Assembly (NCBI GenBank): GCA_902779455.1 | Contig: CACZBS010000032.1 | Coordinates: 1 to 39,590, forward strand | Length of the DNA: 39,590 nucleotides | Direction of reading: 5' to 3' | Source: an uncultured Prevotellaceae bacterium | Lineage (GTDB): Bacteria > Bacteroidota > Bacteroidia > Bacteroidales > Bacteroidaceae | Shown here: one piece after another, positions 30,594-38,095 of the stretch | How positions within the stretch are numbered: position 1 is the first letter of the stretch | Layout of the letters: each line of letters begins with the position of its first letter | The notes under the pieces: generated by a model | What the model was told of the DNA's origin: nothing | Seen by the model: the letters and a program-made list of their open reading frames with translations, nothing else | Database searches by the model: none | Position numbers and translations under genes: made by a program

Positions 30594-32744
30594 ATGGCAC
30601 GTCGATTAGGACTGGCTTTTGGCTTCATGCTATTAGCCGCAGATTTGATGGCACAAACGACGCTCCTCAGCGACAGTCTGCAGGAGGTCGTCGTCACGGG
30701 CACCGGCACGCAGCACCTGCTGAGCCAGGCGCCCGTGCAGACCGAGGTCATCTCCGGACGCACGCTGCGCCACTATGGCGGGCGCTCGCTCGAGGACATC
30801 CTCGGCGGGCTGTCGGCCTCGTTCGCCTTCAACGAGGGCGACATGGGCTCGCAGATGCAGATGAACGGCCTGGGCAACCAGTACATCCTCGTGCTCGTCG
30901 ACGGCAAGCGCCTGCACGGCGACGTGGGCGGCGAGAACGACCTGAGCCTCGTCGACCCGCACAACATCGAGCGCATCGAGATCGTCAAGGGCGCCGCCTC
31001 GGCCCTCTATGGCTCGGATGCCATTGCCGGCGTCATCAACATCATCACGAAGAAGCACGACGAGGCCCTGCTCGTGGAGAACTCGACGCGCCTGGGCAGC
31101 TACGCCGACGTGCGCCAGCACAACGCCCTGGGGCTGGCCTCGGGGCGGCTGAAGAGCTACACCAACCTGCAGGTTCAGCACTCCGACGGCTGGCAGAACA
31201 CGGCCACGGAGTGGACCCCCTCGTCGACCGACCCCATCACCGACTCGCGCAGCAAGACCGTCAACCGCCACACCAACTGGCAGCTCGCCGAGCAGCTCTC
31301 CTTTGAGCTCACTCCGCGGCTGGAGCTGACGGCTGGCGGCTCCCTGTATGAGAAGGACATCAACAGGCCGAAGGGCAAGTATCCGAAGTATGACGTCAAG
31401 ACTTTCGACATGCACTATGCCAACGCCTCGGCCGCCGTCGGCGCACGATGGAAGATGGGCGGCGACGACGTCATGACCTTCGACGTCGACTGGAACCGCC
31501 ATGCCTACTATCACCAGTTCACGGCGACCACCCTGGCCGAGGGCTTCGACGACCAGGGACGCCTCATCCTCGACTACCCCTACTTCGAGGGCCAGCGCTC
31601 GCTGCAGAGCGACCAGCGCCGACTGATGGCCCACCTGAAGGCCGTCGTCGCCCTGCCCGCCCGCCATCGCCTCAGCGCCGGCCTCGAGGCCCGCTACGAC
31701 TACCTGAAAGCCCCCACCAGCATCGCCCGAGGCACCGCCTCCGACAACACCGAGGCCCTCTACGTCCAGGACGAATGGTCCTGTCCCGTTAAGCGTGGCA
31801 CTGCCACGCTTCACCTCACCCCCGGCCTGCGCCTCAACCGCAACGAGGGCTTCGGCTTCCGACTGACGCCCAAGCTCTCGGCCATGCTCGACTGCGGCGC
31901 CCTCCGCCTGCGGGCCTCGTGGAGCCAGGGCTTCAAGACGCCGACGCTGAAGGAGATGAACTATCGCTACGTGCGCGAGATGACCACCGTCATCCTTTAC
32001 CTCGGCAACCGCAGCCTGCGCCCACAGACGTCTGACTACTTCTCACTGAACGCCGAATATACCCTCGGGCCGCTCAACCTGACCGCCACGGGCTACGTGA
32101 ACCGTCTGGACAACATGATCACCCTCGTCACCATCCCCCGCACCGAGGCGCCCGCCGATTATCGCGAGCAGTACGGCGAGATGCTGGGCAAGGTGCGCCG
32201 CTATGAGAACATGGAGGACGCCCGCACGCGCGGCGTCGACGTCAGCCTCCGCTATGCCGCCAAGGACTTCACGGCCGGCCTGGGCTACAGCTATCTCGAC
32301 ACCGACGCCCACGTCTACGACAACGACCACGAACGCCTCGTCAGCGTCACCATCGACGGCATGGCCCACCACAAGGCCAACCTCTTCGCCACCTGGACCC
32401 ACACCTTCTCGCCCGCCTATCGCCTCGGCGTCGGCCTCTACGGCCGCCTGTCGTCGAAGCGCTATTATCAGGTCGACGGCGACGGCAAGGGATATCAGAC
32501 ATGGCGCCTGACGACGACCCACGACCTGGGCCGCTCGCGGCTGTTCGACTATCGTCTCGAGGCCGGCATCGACAACATCCTGAACTATTGCGACCGCACC
32601 CCACACGGCCTCCACCTCGGCACGACGACGCCCGGCCGCACCGTCTATGCGACGCTGACCGTGCGCCTGAAGAAAGGAAAACGCATCAAATTCAATAACA
32701 CTAAGTTTAATTCTAACAAACAACAACAAAATGAAGAAGATTAA
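30594..32744 (+). CDS. btuB: TonB-dependent corrinoid receptor, BtuB-like
   Basis: This is an outer-membrane receptor: signal peptide MARRLGLAFGFMLLAADLMA|QT, a TonB-box-like EVVVTGTG, a plug domain (SLEDILGGLSA, ILVLVDGKRL, NIERIEIVKGAASALYGSDAIAGVINIIT) and a beta-barrel to the end (VYATLTVRLKK). The riboswitch 64 bp upstream and the corrinoid genes downstream support cobalamin or another corrinoid as the substrate; the symbol rests on that context. After the last barrel strand there is an odd AT-rich, Asn/Gln-rich tail (KFNNTKFNSNKQQQNEED) that runs 14 bp into the next gene. It looks like loss of an earlier stop codon, with translation through the leader of the next gene. Confidence 0.9.
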   Translation: MARRLGLAFGFMLLAADLMAQTTLLSDSLQEVVVTGTGTQHLLSQAPVQTEVISGRTLRHYGGRSLEDILGGLSASFAFNEGDMGSQMQMNGLGNQYILVLVDGKRLHGDVGGENDLSLVDPHNIERIEIVKGAASALYGSDAIAGVINIITKKHDEALLVENSTRLGSYADVRQHNALGLASGRLKSYTNLQVQHSDGWQNTATEWTPSSTDPITDSRSKTVNRHTNWQLAEQLSFELTPRLELTAGGSLYEKDINRPKGKYPKYDVKTFDMHYANASAAVGARWKMGGDDVMTFDVDWNRHAYYHQFTATTLAEGFDDQGRLILDYPYFEGQRSLQSDQRRLMAHLKAVVALPARHRLSAGLEARYDYLKAPTSIARGTASDNTEALYVQDEWSCPVKRGTATLHLTPGLRLNRNEGFGFRLTPKLSAMLDCGALRLRASWSQGFKTPTLKEMNYRYVREMTTVILYLGNRSLRPQTSDYFSLNAEYTLGPLNLTATGYVNRLDNMITLVTIPRTEAPADYREQYGEMLGKVRRYENMEDARTRGVDVSLRYAAKDFTAGLGYSYLDTDAHVYDNDHERLVSVTIDGMAHHKANLFATWTHTFSPAYRLGVGLYGRLSSKRYYQVDGDGKGYQTWRLTTTHDLGRSRLFDYRLEAGIDNILNYCDRTPHGLHLGTTTPGRTVYATLTVRLKKGKRIKFNNTKFNSNKQQQNEED

Positions 32745-33831
32745 GTTTCTCCTGTTGGCCATGATGGCCATGATGACAACCGCCACGTTCGTGGCATGTA
32801 GCGACGACGACGACGACAACAACGTGTCGAACATGGAGCGCTATCAGAACGAAGTAGACCAGGTCGTGAAGGCCCAGAAGAAGAACTCGAAGGCCATCCT
32901 CCTCGTCGCCTTCGGATCAACCTGGCAGCAGGCCTACGACGCCTTCGACCAGACCCGCGCGGAGTATGAGCGCGCCTTCTCGGGCTACGATGTCTATCTC
33001 TCGTTCTCCAGCGCCATCTGCATCAACCGCGCCCGCGCTGCCGAGAACACCACCGCCCGCTCGTTCTATGAGCCCAAGTACTGGCTCGAGGCCTTCGGCC
33101 GCGTGCAGTACAGCGAGATCATCGTTCAGTCCATGCAGGTCATCCCGGGCGAGGAGTTCAGCCGTGTGGTCAACGCCATGAAGGACTTCGGCAACAACTC
33201 CAACGGCGACCTCGACGACAAGTACATGGCCAATGTCACCCTGAAGCTCGGCATGCCACTGATGTACACCGAGGCCGACGCCGCCACACTGGCCGACGCC
33301 CTCGACGAGAACTTCTCGAAGTATGCCCAGCAGGGCGCCATGACCTTCATGGGCCACGGCAACCCCGACGAGTACGACACCTACAAAGCTAACGTCCGCT
33401 ACACCCAGCTCGAGACGGCCCTGCAGAAGATCAACAAGAACTACTTCGTCGGCACCGTCGACATGGTAGACAACTACAAGGTGCAGGTGCGCGAGCGCAT
33501 GGAGCAGGCCGGACTGACCAAGGGCTACGTCTACTGCGCTCCCCTGATGTCGATTGCCGGCGACCACGCCCACAATGACATGGCCGGCGACGACGACGCA
33601 TGGAACAACGGCTTCGAGATGAACGACGACGGCGAGGTGGAGGACACCTCCTGGAAGATGTACTTCCAGCACATGGGCTACAGCATCGACCAGAACACGT
33701 TCAAGGACAACGGCACCGACGCCCTCGTCAAGGGTCTGCTGGAGTATCAGAACGTGCGCAACATCTATAAGCAGCACACCCGCCAGGCCGAGGTGGTCGA
33801 CTTCTACCACTCGATGTATCCCGAGGAGTAA
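32731..33831 (+). CDS. cbiK: CbiK-like sirohydrochlorin cobaltochelatase lipoprotein
   Basis: CbiK enzymes insert cobalt into sirohydrochlorin early in the anaerobic cobalamin route. The core motifs are present: 'AILLVAFGSTWQQAYDAFDQT', 'EIIVQSMQVIPGEEF', 'MTFMGHGNP' with His209, and 'APLMSIAGDHAHNDMAGDDDAW' with His279/His281. These match the two histidines known from the family. The protein starts with a lipoprotein signal (MKKIKFLLLAMMAMM...FVAC, Cys23), followed at once by SDDDDDNN. An acidic stretch right after Cys resembles the surface-export signal described for Bacteroidetes lipoproteins, so it may face outwards (inference). Periplasmic CbiK forms are known in Desulfovibrio. In this place the protein could bind or metallate tetrapyrroles outside the cell rather than feed cytoplasmic synthesis. 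Confidence 0.88.
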   Translation: MKKIKFLLLAMMAMMTTATFVACSDDDDDNNVSNMERYQNEVDQVVKAQKKNSKAILLVAFGSTWQQAYDAFDQTRAEYERAFSGYDVYLSFSSAICINRARAAENTTARSFYEPKYWLEAFGRVQYSEIIVQSMQVIPGEEFSRVVNAMKDFGNNSNGDLDDKYMANVTLKLGMPLMYTEADAATLADALDENFSKYAQQGAMTFMGHGNPDEYDTYKANVRYTQLETALQKINKNYFVGTVDMVDNYKVQVRERMEQAGLTKGYVYCAPLMSIAGDHAHNDMAGDDDAWNNGFEMNDDGEVEDTSWKMYFQHMGYSIDQNTFKDNGTDALVKGLLEYQNVRNIYKQHTRQAEVVDFYHSMYPEE

Positions 33832-33836
33832 TCGTC

Positions 33837-34982
33837 ATGCTCGAAAAGAGAGTCCTACCGACGCTCTTGGCTGTCGCTATGCTGCTGTCGTGCGGTCCGC
33901 AAAGCCGCCACGACAGCAGCGTTGCGTCTGCCAACGAGCTCTTCGCCGCCGCCGACGAGGCCATCGAGGGGGCCGGTGCCTACAGCGACACCGTCGTCAT
34001 ACGCTATGCCCGCGGCCTCAAGATCGACTATCAGCCCGACGGCATCCACGTCGCCGTCAGCAACCCCGACCCGGCAGCCGGCCACAGCCGCACCGAGACG
34101 TTCGTCGTCGACAAGCCCGCCAGCCGGTTCATCTGCACCACGGCCCTCCAGCTGGGCAACTTCGAGGTGCTGGGCCTCGAGGACCGCATCGTCGGCATGA
34201 ACTCGCTGCACAACCTCTTCTCGCCACGCATGAAGGAGCAGATGGCCAGCGGACAGACCGTGCGCATCGGCAAGGAGGGCAACTTCGACCTCGAGACGGT
34301 CATCGCCCTGCGACCCGACTTCATCTTCGTCTCGGCCTCCAAGCACGGCGGATTCGAGGCCCTGCGCGACTGCGGCATACCCCTCATCCCGCACCACGGA
34401 TACAAGGAGACCGACCCGCTGGGCCAGGCCGAGTGGATCAAGCTCGTCGGCGTGCTCACGGGCCAGGAGCGCCGCGCCAACGCCGTCTTCGCCGACATCG
34501 AGCGGAAGTATCTGGCCCTGCGCGACGAGGTGGCACGCCTCGACTCCATCAGCCGCCCCACCGTCGTCAGCGGCCGACAGCTGCGCGACGGATGGTACGT
34601 CGTCGGCGGGCGCAGCTATATGGCCCGCATCTTCCACGACGCCGGCGCCCGCTACGTCATGGCCGACAACGACGACTCGGGCGGCACGACGCTCGACTTC
34701 GAGGCCGTCTATGCCCGCGGCTTGAGCGCCGACTTCTGGCAGACCGACGGCAGCTACGACGGCGACTACACGCTCAGCACACTGGCCGACGAGGACCCCC
34801 GCTACACCGCCATGCGGGCCTATAAGCAGCAGCACGTCGTCTTCTGCAACCTCTCCCGCGTGCCTTACCGCGAGCTGGCTGGCGTGCAGCCCCACCTGCT
34901 ACTGGCCGACTTCGTCAAGGCGTTCCACCCCGAGGTGCTGCCCGACTACGAGCCACACTATTATCATCTGCTTGCCCCATGA
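33837..34982 (+). CDS. BtuF-like substrate-binding lipoprotein of an ABC importer
   Basis: A lipoprotein signal (MLEKRVLPTLLAVAMLLSC, Cys19) is followed by a periplasmic binding-protein fold of the helical-backbone class: 'FICTTALQLGNFEVLGLEDRIVGM', 'GKEGNFDLETVIALRPDFIFVS', 'IPLIPHHGYKETDPLGQAEWIKLVGVL', and 'VQPHLLLADFVKAFHPEVLP' at the end. This family carries cobalamin, haem and iron chelates to ABC permeases. The riboswitch operon makes a corrinoid the likely ligand. No permease or ATPase gene (BtuC, BtuD) is in the window, so the partners must lie elsewhere. It begins 5 bp after the chelatase gene and overlaps the next gene by 4 bp (ATGA). Confidence 0.88.
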   Translation: MLEKRVLPTLLAVAMLLSCGPQSRHDSSVASANELFAAADEAIEGAGAYSDTVVIRYARGLKIDYQPDGIHVAVSNPDPAAGHSRTETFVVDKPASRFICTTALQLGNFEVLGLEDRIVGMNSLHNLFSPRMKEQMASGQTVRIGKEGNFDLETVIALRPDFIFVSASKHGGFEALRDCGIPLIPHHGYKETDPLGQAEWIKLVGVLTGQERRANAVFADIERKYLALRDEVARLDSISRPTVVSGRQLRDGWYVVGGRSYMARIFHDAGARYVMADNDDSGGTTLDFEAVYARGLSADFWQTDGSYDGDYTLSTLADEDPRYTAMRAYKQQHVVFCNLSRVPYRELAGVQPHLLLADFVKAFHPEVLPDYEPHYYHLLAP

Positions 34983-35539
34983 AGATCTACACCAAGACCG
35001 GCGACAGCGGCCAGACATCGCTCGTCGGAGGCCAGCGCGTCAGCAAGTGCTGCCTGCGACTCGAGAGCTACGGCACCGTCGACGAGCTCAACGCCCTCGT
35101 GGGCGTCGTCATCAGTTATTGTCAGGACGAAGCCGACGTCCGGTTCCTCTGCGACGTCCAGGCCGCCCTCTTCGTCGTCGGAGGCTATCTGGCCACCGAC
35201 ACCCGCTCAATGGACGTCCGGCCGGGCAACGTCGTCACGGCCGAGATGGTCGGCGACGTTGAGGCCGAGATCGACCGCCTCAACGCTCTGCTTCCCCCGC
35301 TGCGCCTCTTCGTCATGCCCCGCGGTGCGCGCGGTGCCGCCTTTGCCCACTGCTGCCGCACGGTCTGCCGCCGCGCCGAGCGCTGCATCCTGCGCCTGGC
35401 CGACGAGGAGCAGGTGGAGGTCGACCCGCAGGTGCTGGCCTACATCAACCGCCTGAGCGACTATTTCTTCGTCCTCAGCCGCAAGCTCAATCACGACCAG
35501 GCGATTCCCGACGCCGTCTGGCGAAGAAAACACACCTAA
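34979..35539 (+). CDS. PduO-type cob(I)alamin adenosyltransferase
   Basis: This enzyme transfers the adenosyl group of ATP to cob(I)alamin or cob(I)yrinate diamide in the cytoplasm. The 186-residue length and motifs are typical: the ATP-binding 'YTKTGDSGQTSLVGGQRVSK' (residues 4-23), 'SYGTVDELNA' (30-39), 'VCRRAERCILRL' and 'INRLSDYFFVLSRKLN'. It has no signal peptide. The overlap with the BtuF-like gene suggests coupled translation, so that imported corrinoid is adenosylated on arrival. It is rich in cysteine for this family, but the known catalytic positions look intact. Confidence 0.93.
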   Translation: MKIYTKTGDSGQTSLVGGQRVSKCCLRLESYGTVDELNALVGVVISYCQDEADVRFLCDVQAALFVVGGYLATDTRSMDVRPGNVVTAEMVGDVEAEIDRLNALLPPLRLFVMPRGARGAAFAHCCRTVCRRAERCILRLADEEQVEVDPQVLAYINRLSDYFFVLSRKLNHDQAIPDAVWRRKHT

Positions 35540-35551
35540 ATAACTATTGAA

Positions 35552-37606
35552 ATGACAAAACGATTAGCAGTATTTGTCCTCCTGTTCATTGTACATTGTA
35601 CATTGTCCATTGCCCAAGCGGCCGACTCGCTGCGGGCCGTCGCCCTCAACCCCGTCGTCATCACCGGCACGGGCACCTACCACCGGGCCGACAACTCGCC
35701 CGTGGCCGTGCGCGTCATCACGGCCGAGGAGCTGCAGAACGCCCATGTGACCAGCCTGCAGGAGGCCCTCAGCCGGCTGACCACCCACGTCACCACCCAC
35801 ACCAACGGCATGGGCACCTTCATCAACTTCAACGGCATCAGCGACGACTATATCGTCATCCTCGAGAACGGCCGGCGCGTCAGCGGCGACGACCGCTGGG
35901 ACCGCTTCAACATGGCTAACGTGAAGCGCATCGAGGTCTTCAGCGGTGCCGCCTCGGCCCTCTATGGCTCGGATGCCATCGCCGGCGTCATCAACATCAT
36001 CACCGACGACACGAAATCGACCGTCGCCGCCCTCTCCGACACTAAGTTCATGAGCCACGGCCGACTGAGCCAGGACGTCAGCGTCGACGTCAACCACGGC
36101 CCGTTCTCGTCGCACACCGCCTATGCCCACCGCCAGGCCGACGGATGGCAGGTCAACCCGTATCAGGCCTTCCAGGAGGGCGACGCCGAGGTGCTGAAGC
36201 TGACCGGACGCCCCATGTCGGCAGCCTATGCCAGCGACAACCTCTCGCAGAAGCTGGAGTGGCGCTTCGACGACCGCTGGTCGGTCTACCTGCGTGGCTC
36301 CTACTATGACTACCTGACCGACCGCCCCCAGTCGGCCACCTACTTCACCCAGAAGAAGAGCGGCGACGACTATAAGTACACCGAGCGACGGGCCTACACC
36401 TACGACCTCCACCACCAGTCCTACCTCTACGGCGGCGGTGCCCGATGGACGCCCGACAACCGCACCCACGTCTATCTCGACGTCTACAGCGACAACTTCG
36501 CATCGAAGTACGACTACTGGCAGACGGCCGACAAGGAGGCCTACGACGAGACCCGCAAGCGCACCCACTACGTCAGCGAGACGCTGCGCGGCATCTTCCG
36601 CCTGGCCCCCTGGAACAAGCTCTCGGCCGGCGCCGAGCTGGTGCAGCAGAGCCTGAGCAGCCACAGCGACCAGATCGACTTCGAGACCACCGCCACGTAT
36701 AATGTCTTCGCCCAGGACGAGCTTCAGATCGTCGGCGGGCTGGAGGCCGTCGCGGGCCTGCGCTACACCTATAACGACCACTTCGGATCGGCCCTGACGC
36801 CCAACGTGGGGCTGTTCTACCATACGGGCCACTTCCGCTTCCGCGCCAGCTATGCCGGGGGCTATCGCACGCCGACGCTCTCGCAGCTCTTCGCCACCGA
36901 CCAGGCCAAGACGACGGCCCGCTACACCATCAACAACACGCAGCTCGACCCCGAGAAGAACCACTTCTTCAATCTCAACGCCGAGTATTCCAACAGCTGG
37001 ATGAGCCTCTCCGTCAGCGGTTTTCTCAACAAGATCCGCGACATGATCAACTATCGCACCATGACGCCCGCCGAGATCGACGCCGACCAGCACCTCAGCC
37101 AATTGCGCGACGAGGGATGGACCACCATCCGCCAGCGCGACAACATCGACCGCGCCACGCTCCGAGGCATCAGTGCCCAGCTGAAGCTCCTGCTGCCCTA
37201 CGGCCTGACCCTCAGCGGCGGCTACACCTTCACCGACTCGGAGGCTGCCACCACCGCCACTTCTCCGTCGGGCTCTGAGACAAAGACACCCGTCGACAAG
37301 AGCGTCCGCCACGTGGGCAGCGTCGCCCTCACCTGGGACCGCCAGTGGAAGAACTACCACCTCAACGTCAACCTCAACGGTCACATGCAGGGCCGCCGCT
37401 ACAGCAGCACCTACGGCTATGCCGACGCCTACAGCCAGTGGGACCTCACGACCACCCACGCCATCGCCCTGCGCCACTTCACCCTCGAGCCCGGACTGGG
37501 CGTGGAGAACCTCCTCAACAAGCGCGACACCGCCCCCTGGAACTCCAACTTCTCCACCATCAACCCCGGCCGCTCCCTAGTCGTCAGCCTGAGGATGAAG
37601 TATTAG
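35552..37606 (+). CDS. Second TonB-dependent receptor of the corrinoid operon
   Basis: The protein has a signal peptide (MTKRLAVFVLLFIVHCTLSI, cleavage near AQA), a TonB-box-like PVVITGTG, a plug (LQEALSRLTTHVT, YIVILENGRRV, KRIEVFSGAASALYGSDAIAGVINIIT) and a barrel ending in LVVSLRMKY with a C-terminal aromatic residue as expected. It starts 12 bp after the adenosyltransferase gene, so it is probably in the riboswitch-controlled operon. It is related to the first receptor, but the barrel differs widely, so the substrate may be another corrinoid, a precursor or a cobalt chelate. The core of the signal peptide (LFIVHCTL) is encoded by the dispersed ATTGTACATTG repeat. Confidence 0.9.
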   Translation: MTKRLAVFVLLFIVHCTLSIAQAADSLRAVALNPVVITGTGTYHRADNSPVAVRVITAEELQNAHVTSLQEALSRLTTHVTTHTNGMGTFINFNGISDDYIVILENGRRVSGDDRWDRFNMANVKRIEVFSGAASALYGSDAIAGVINIITDDTKSTVAALSDTKFMSHGRLSQDVSVDVNHGPFSSHTAYAHRQADGWQVNPYQAFQEGDAEVLKLTGRPMSAAYASDNLSQKLEWRFDDRWSVYLRGSYYDYLTDRPQSATYFTQKKSGDDYKYTERRAYTYDLHHQSYLYGGGARWTPDNRTHVYLDVYSDNFASKYDYWQTADKEAYDETRKRTHYVSETLRGIFRLAPWNKLSAGAELVQQSLSSHSDQIDFETTATYNVFAQDELQIVGGLEAVAGLRYTYNDHFGSALTPNVGLFYHTGHFRFRASYAGGYRTPTLSQLFATDQAKTTARYTINNTQLDPEKNHFFNLNAEYSNSWMSLSVSGFLNKIRDMINYRTMTPAEIDADQHLSQLRDEGWTTIRQRDNIDRATLRGISAQLKLLLPYGLTLSGGYTFTDSEAATTATSPSGSETKTPVDKSVRHVGSVALTWDRQWKNYHLNVNLNGHMQGRRYSSTYGYADAYSQWDLTTTHAIALRHFTLEPGLGVENLLNKRDTAPWNSNFSTINPGRSLVVSLRMKY
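35584..35612. repeat. ATTGTACATTG repeat inside a receptor signal-peptide region
   Basis: TTCATTGTACATTGTACATT followed by GTCCATTG. On the plus strand it encodes LFIVHCTLSI of the second TonB receptor, in the same frame as in the two minus-strand proteins with this motif. Confidence 0.85.
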
Positions 37607-37657
37607 AGGCGGATGTCATGGTAGCCTGAGGATGAAGAATTTATCTGCTAAATGATT

Positions 37658-37875
37658 CGTTATGAAGAAGTTACAGACCCCACCCCCAACCCCTCCCCTT
37701 GAGGGGAGGGGAGAAAGCCTCCCCCGGCCCCTCCAAAGGAGGGGAGAAAGCCTCCCCCAACCCCTCCGAAGGAGGGGAGCAGCTACCGCACTGCCCGACG
37801 GGTAATGACGGCGCAGCTGCTCCCCTCCCCTCAAGGGGAGGGGTTGGGGGTGGGGTCTCTATCTTCTTCACACCA
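37658..37875. repeat. MITE-like palindromic element, copy 2 (inverted relative to copy 1)
   Basis: TATGAAGAAGTTACAGACCC at 37661 pairs with the right end (GGGGTCTCTATCTTCTTCA near 37853-37870). The reverse complement of this copy begins GAAGAAGATAGAGACCCC, as copy 1 does at 20371, and shares the inner GCGCCGTCATTACCCGTCGG block. It has one more GGAGG/CCTCC module than copy 1, so the copies differ by unit number. Confidence 0.85.
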
Positions 37876-37931
37876 ATGTCCAATTCCCGCGAAAGAACTA
37901 CGAAAATAATTTACACAACCCCATCCGCGCC

Positions 37932-38020
37932 CCAAAAAGCACCGCTTCTCGCGCCAAAAAGCACCGCTTCTCGACTCGAAAAGCGGCACTTCTCTCCCCG
38001 AAAAGCACCGCTTCTCGAAG
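37932..38020. repeat. Array of four about 21-bp hairpin units (locus 3 of 3)
   Basis: AAAAAGCACCGCTTCTCG occurs twice, then AAAAGCGGCACTTCTC, then AAAAGCACCGCTTCTCG, with short gaps. The array has the same make-up as locus 1. Confidence 0.85.
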
Positions 38021-38095
38021 TGAGATTTGCAGGCGCCTGATTATCAATAGGTTGTAAAAACTTAACACGAACTGTCATAAAAATTAACAAAACGC

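Larger units (their letters stand above)
37607..38095. other. Intergenic region with palindromic element and hairpin array
   Basis: It holds copy 2 of the GC-rich palindromic element (37658-37875), the third hairpin-unit array (37932-38020) and an AT-rich leader before the CobJ-CbiC gene. No cobalamin riboswitch is seen here, and I found no convincing TAnnTTTG box. Confidence 0.7.

Noticed and set aside
35564-37477. Long minus-strand ORF (637 codons) opposite the second TonB receptor
   Set aside because: High GC at the third codon position leaves the opposite strand free of stops. The composition is Val/Ala/Gly/Asp-rich without domains, and the plus-strand receptor is unambiguous. The same holds for the long antisense frames at 3216-4772 and 21287-22798.
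38021-38095. A second cobalamin riboswitch before the CobJ-CbiC gene
   Set aside because: No B12 box or other conserved riboswitch part is present in the AT-rich leader.
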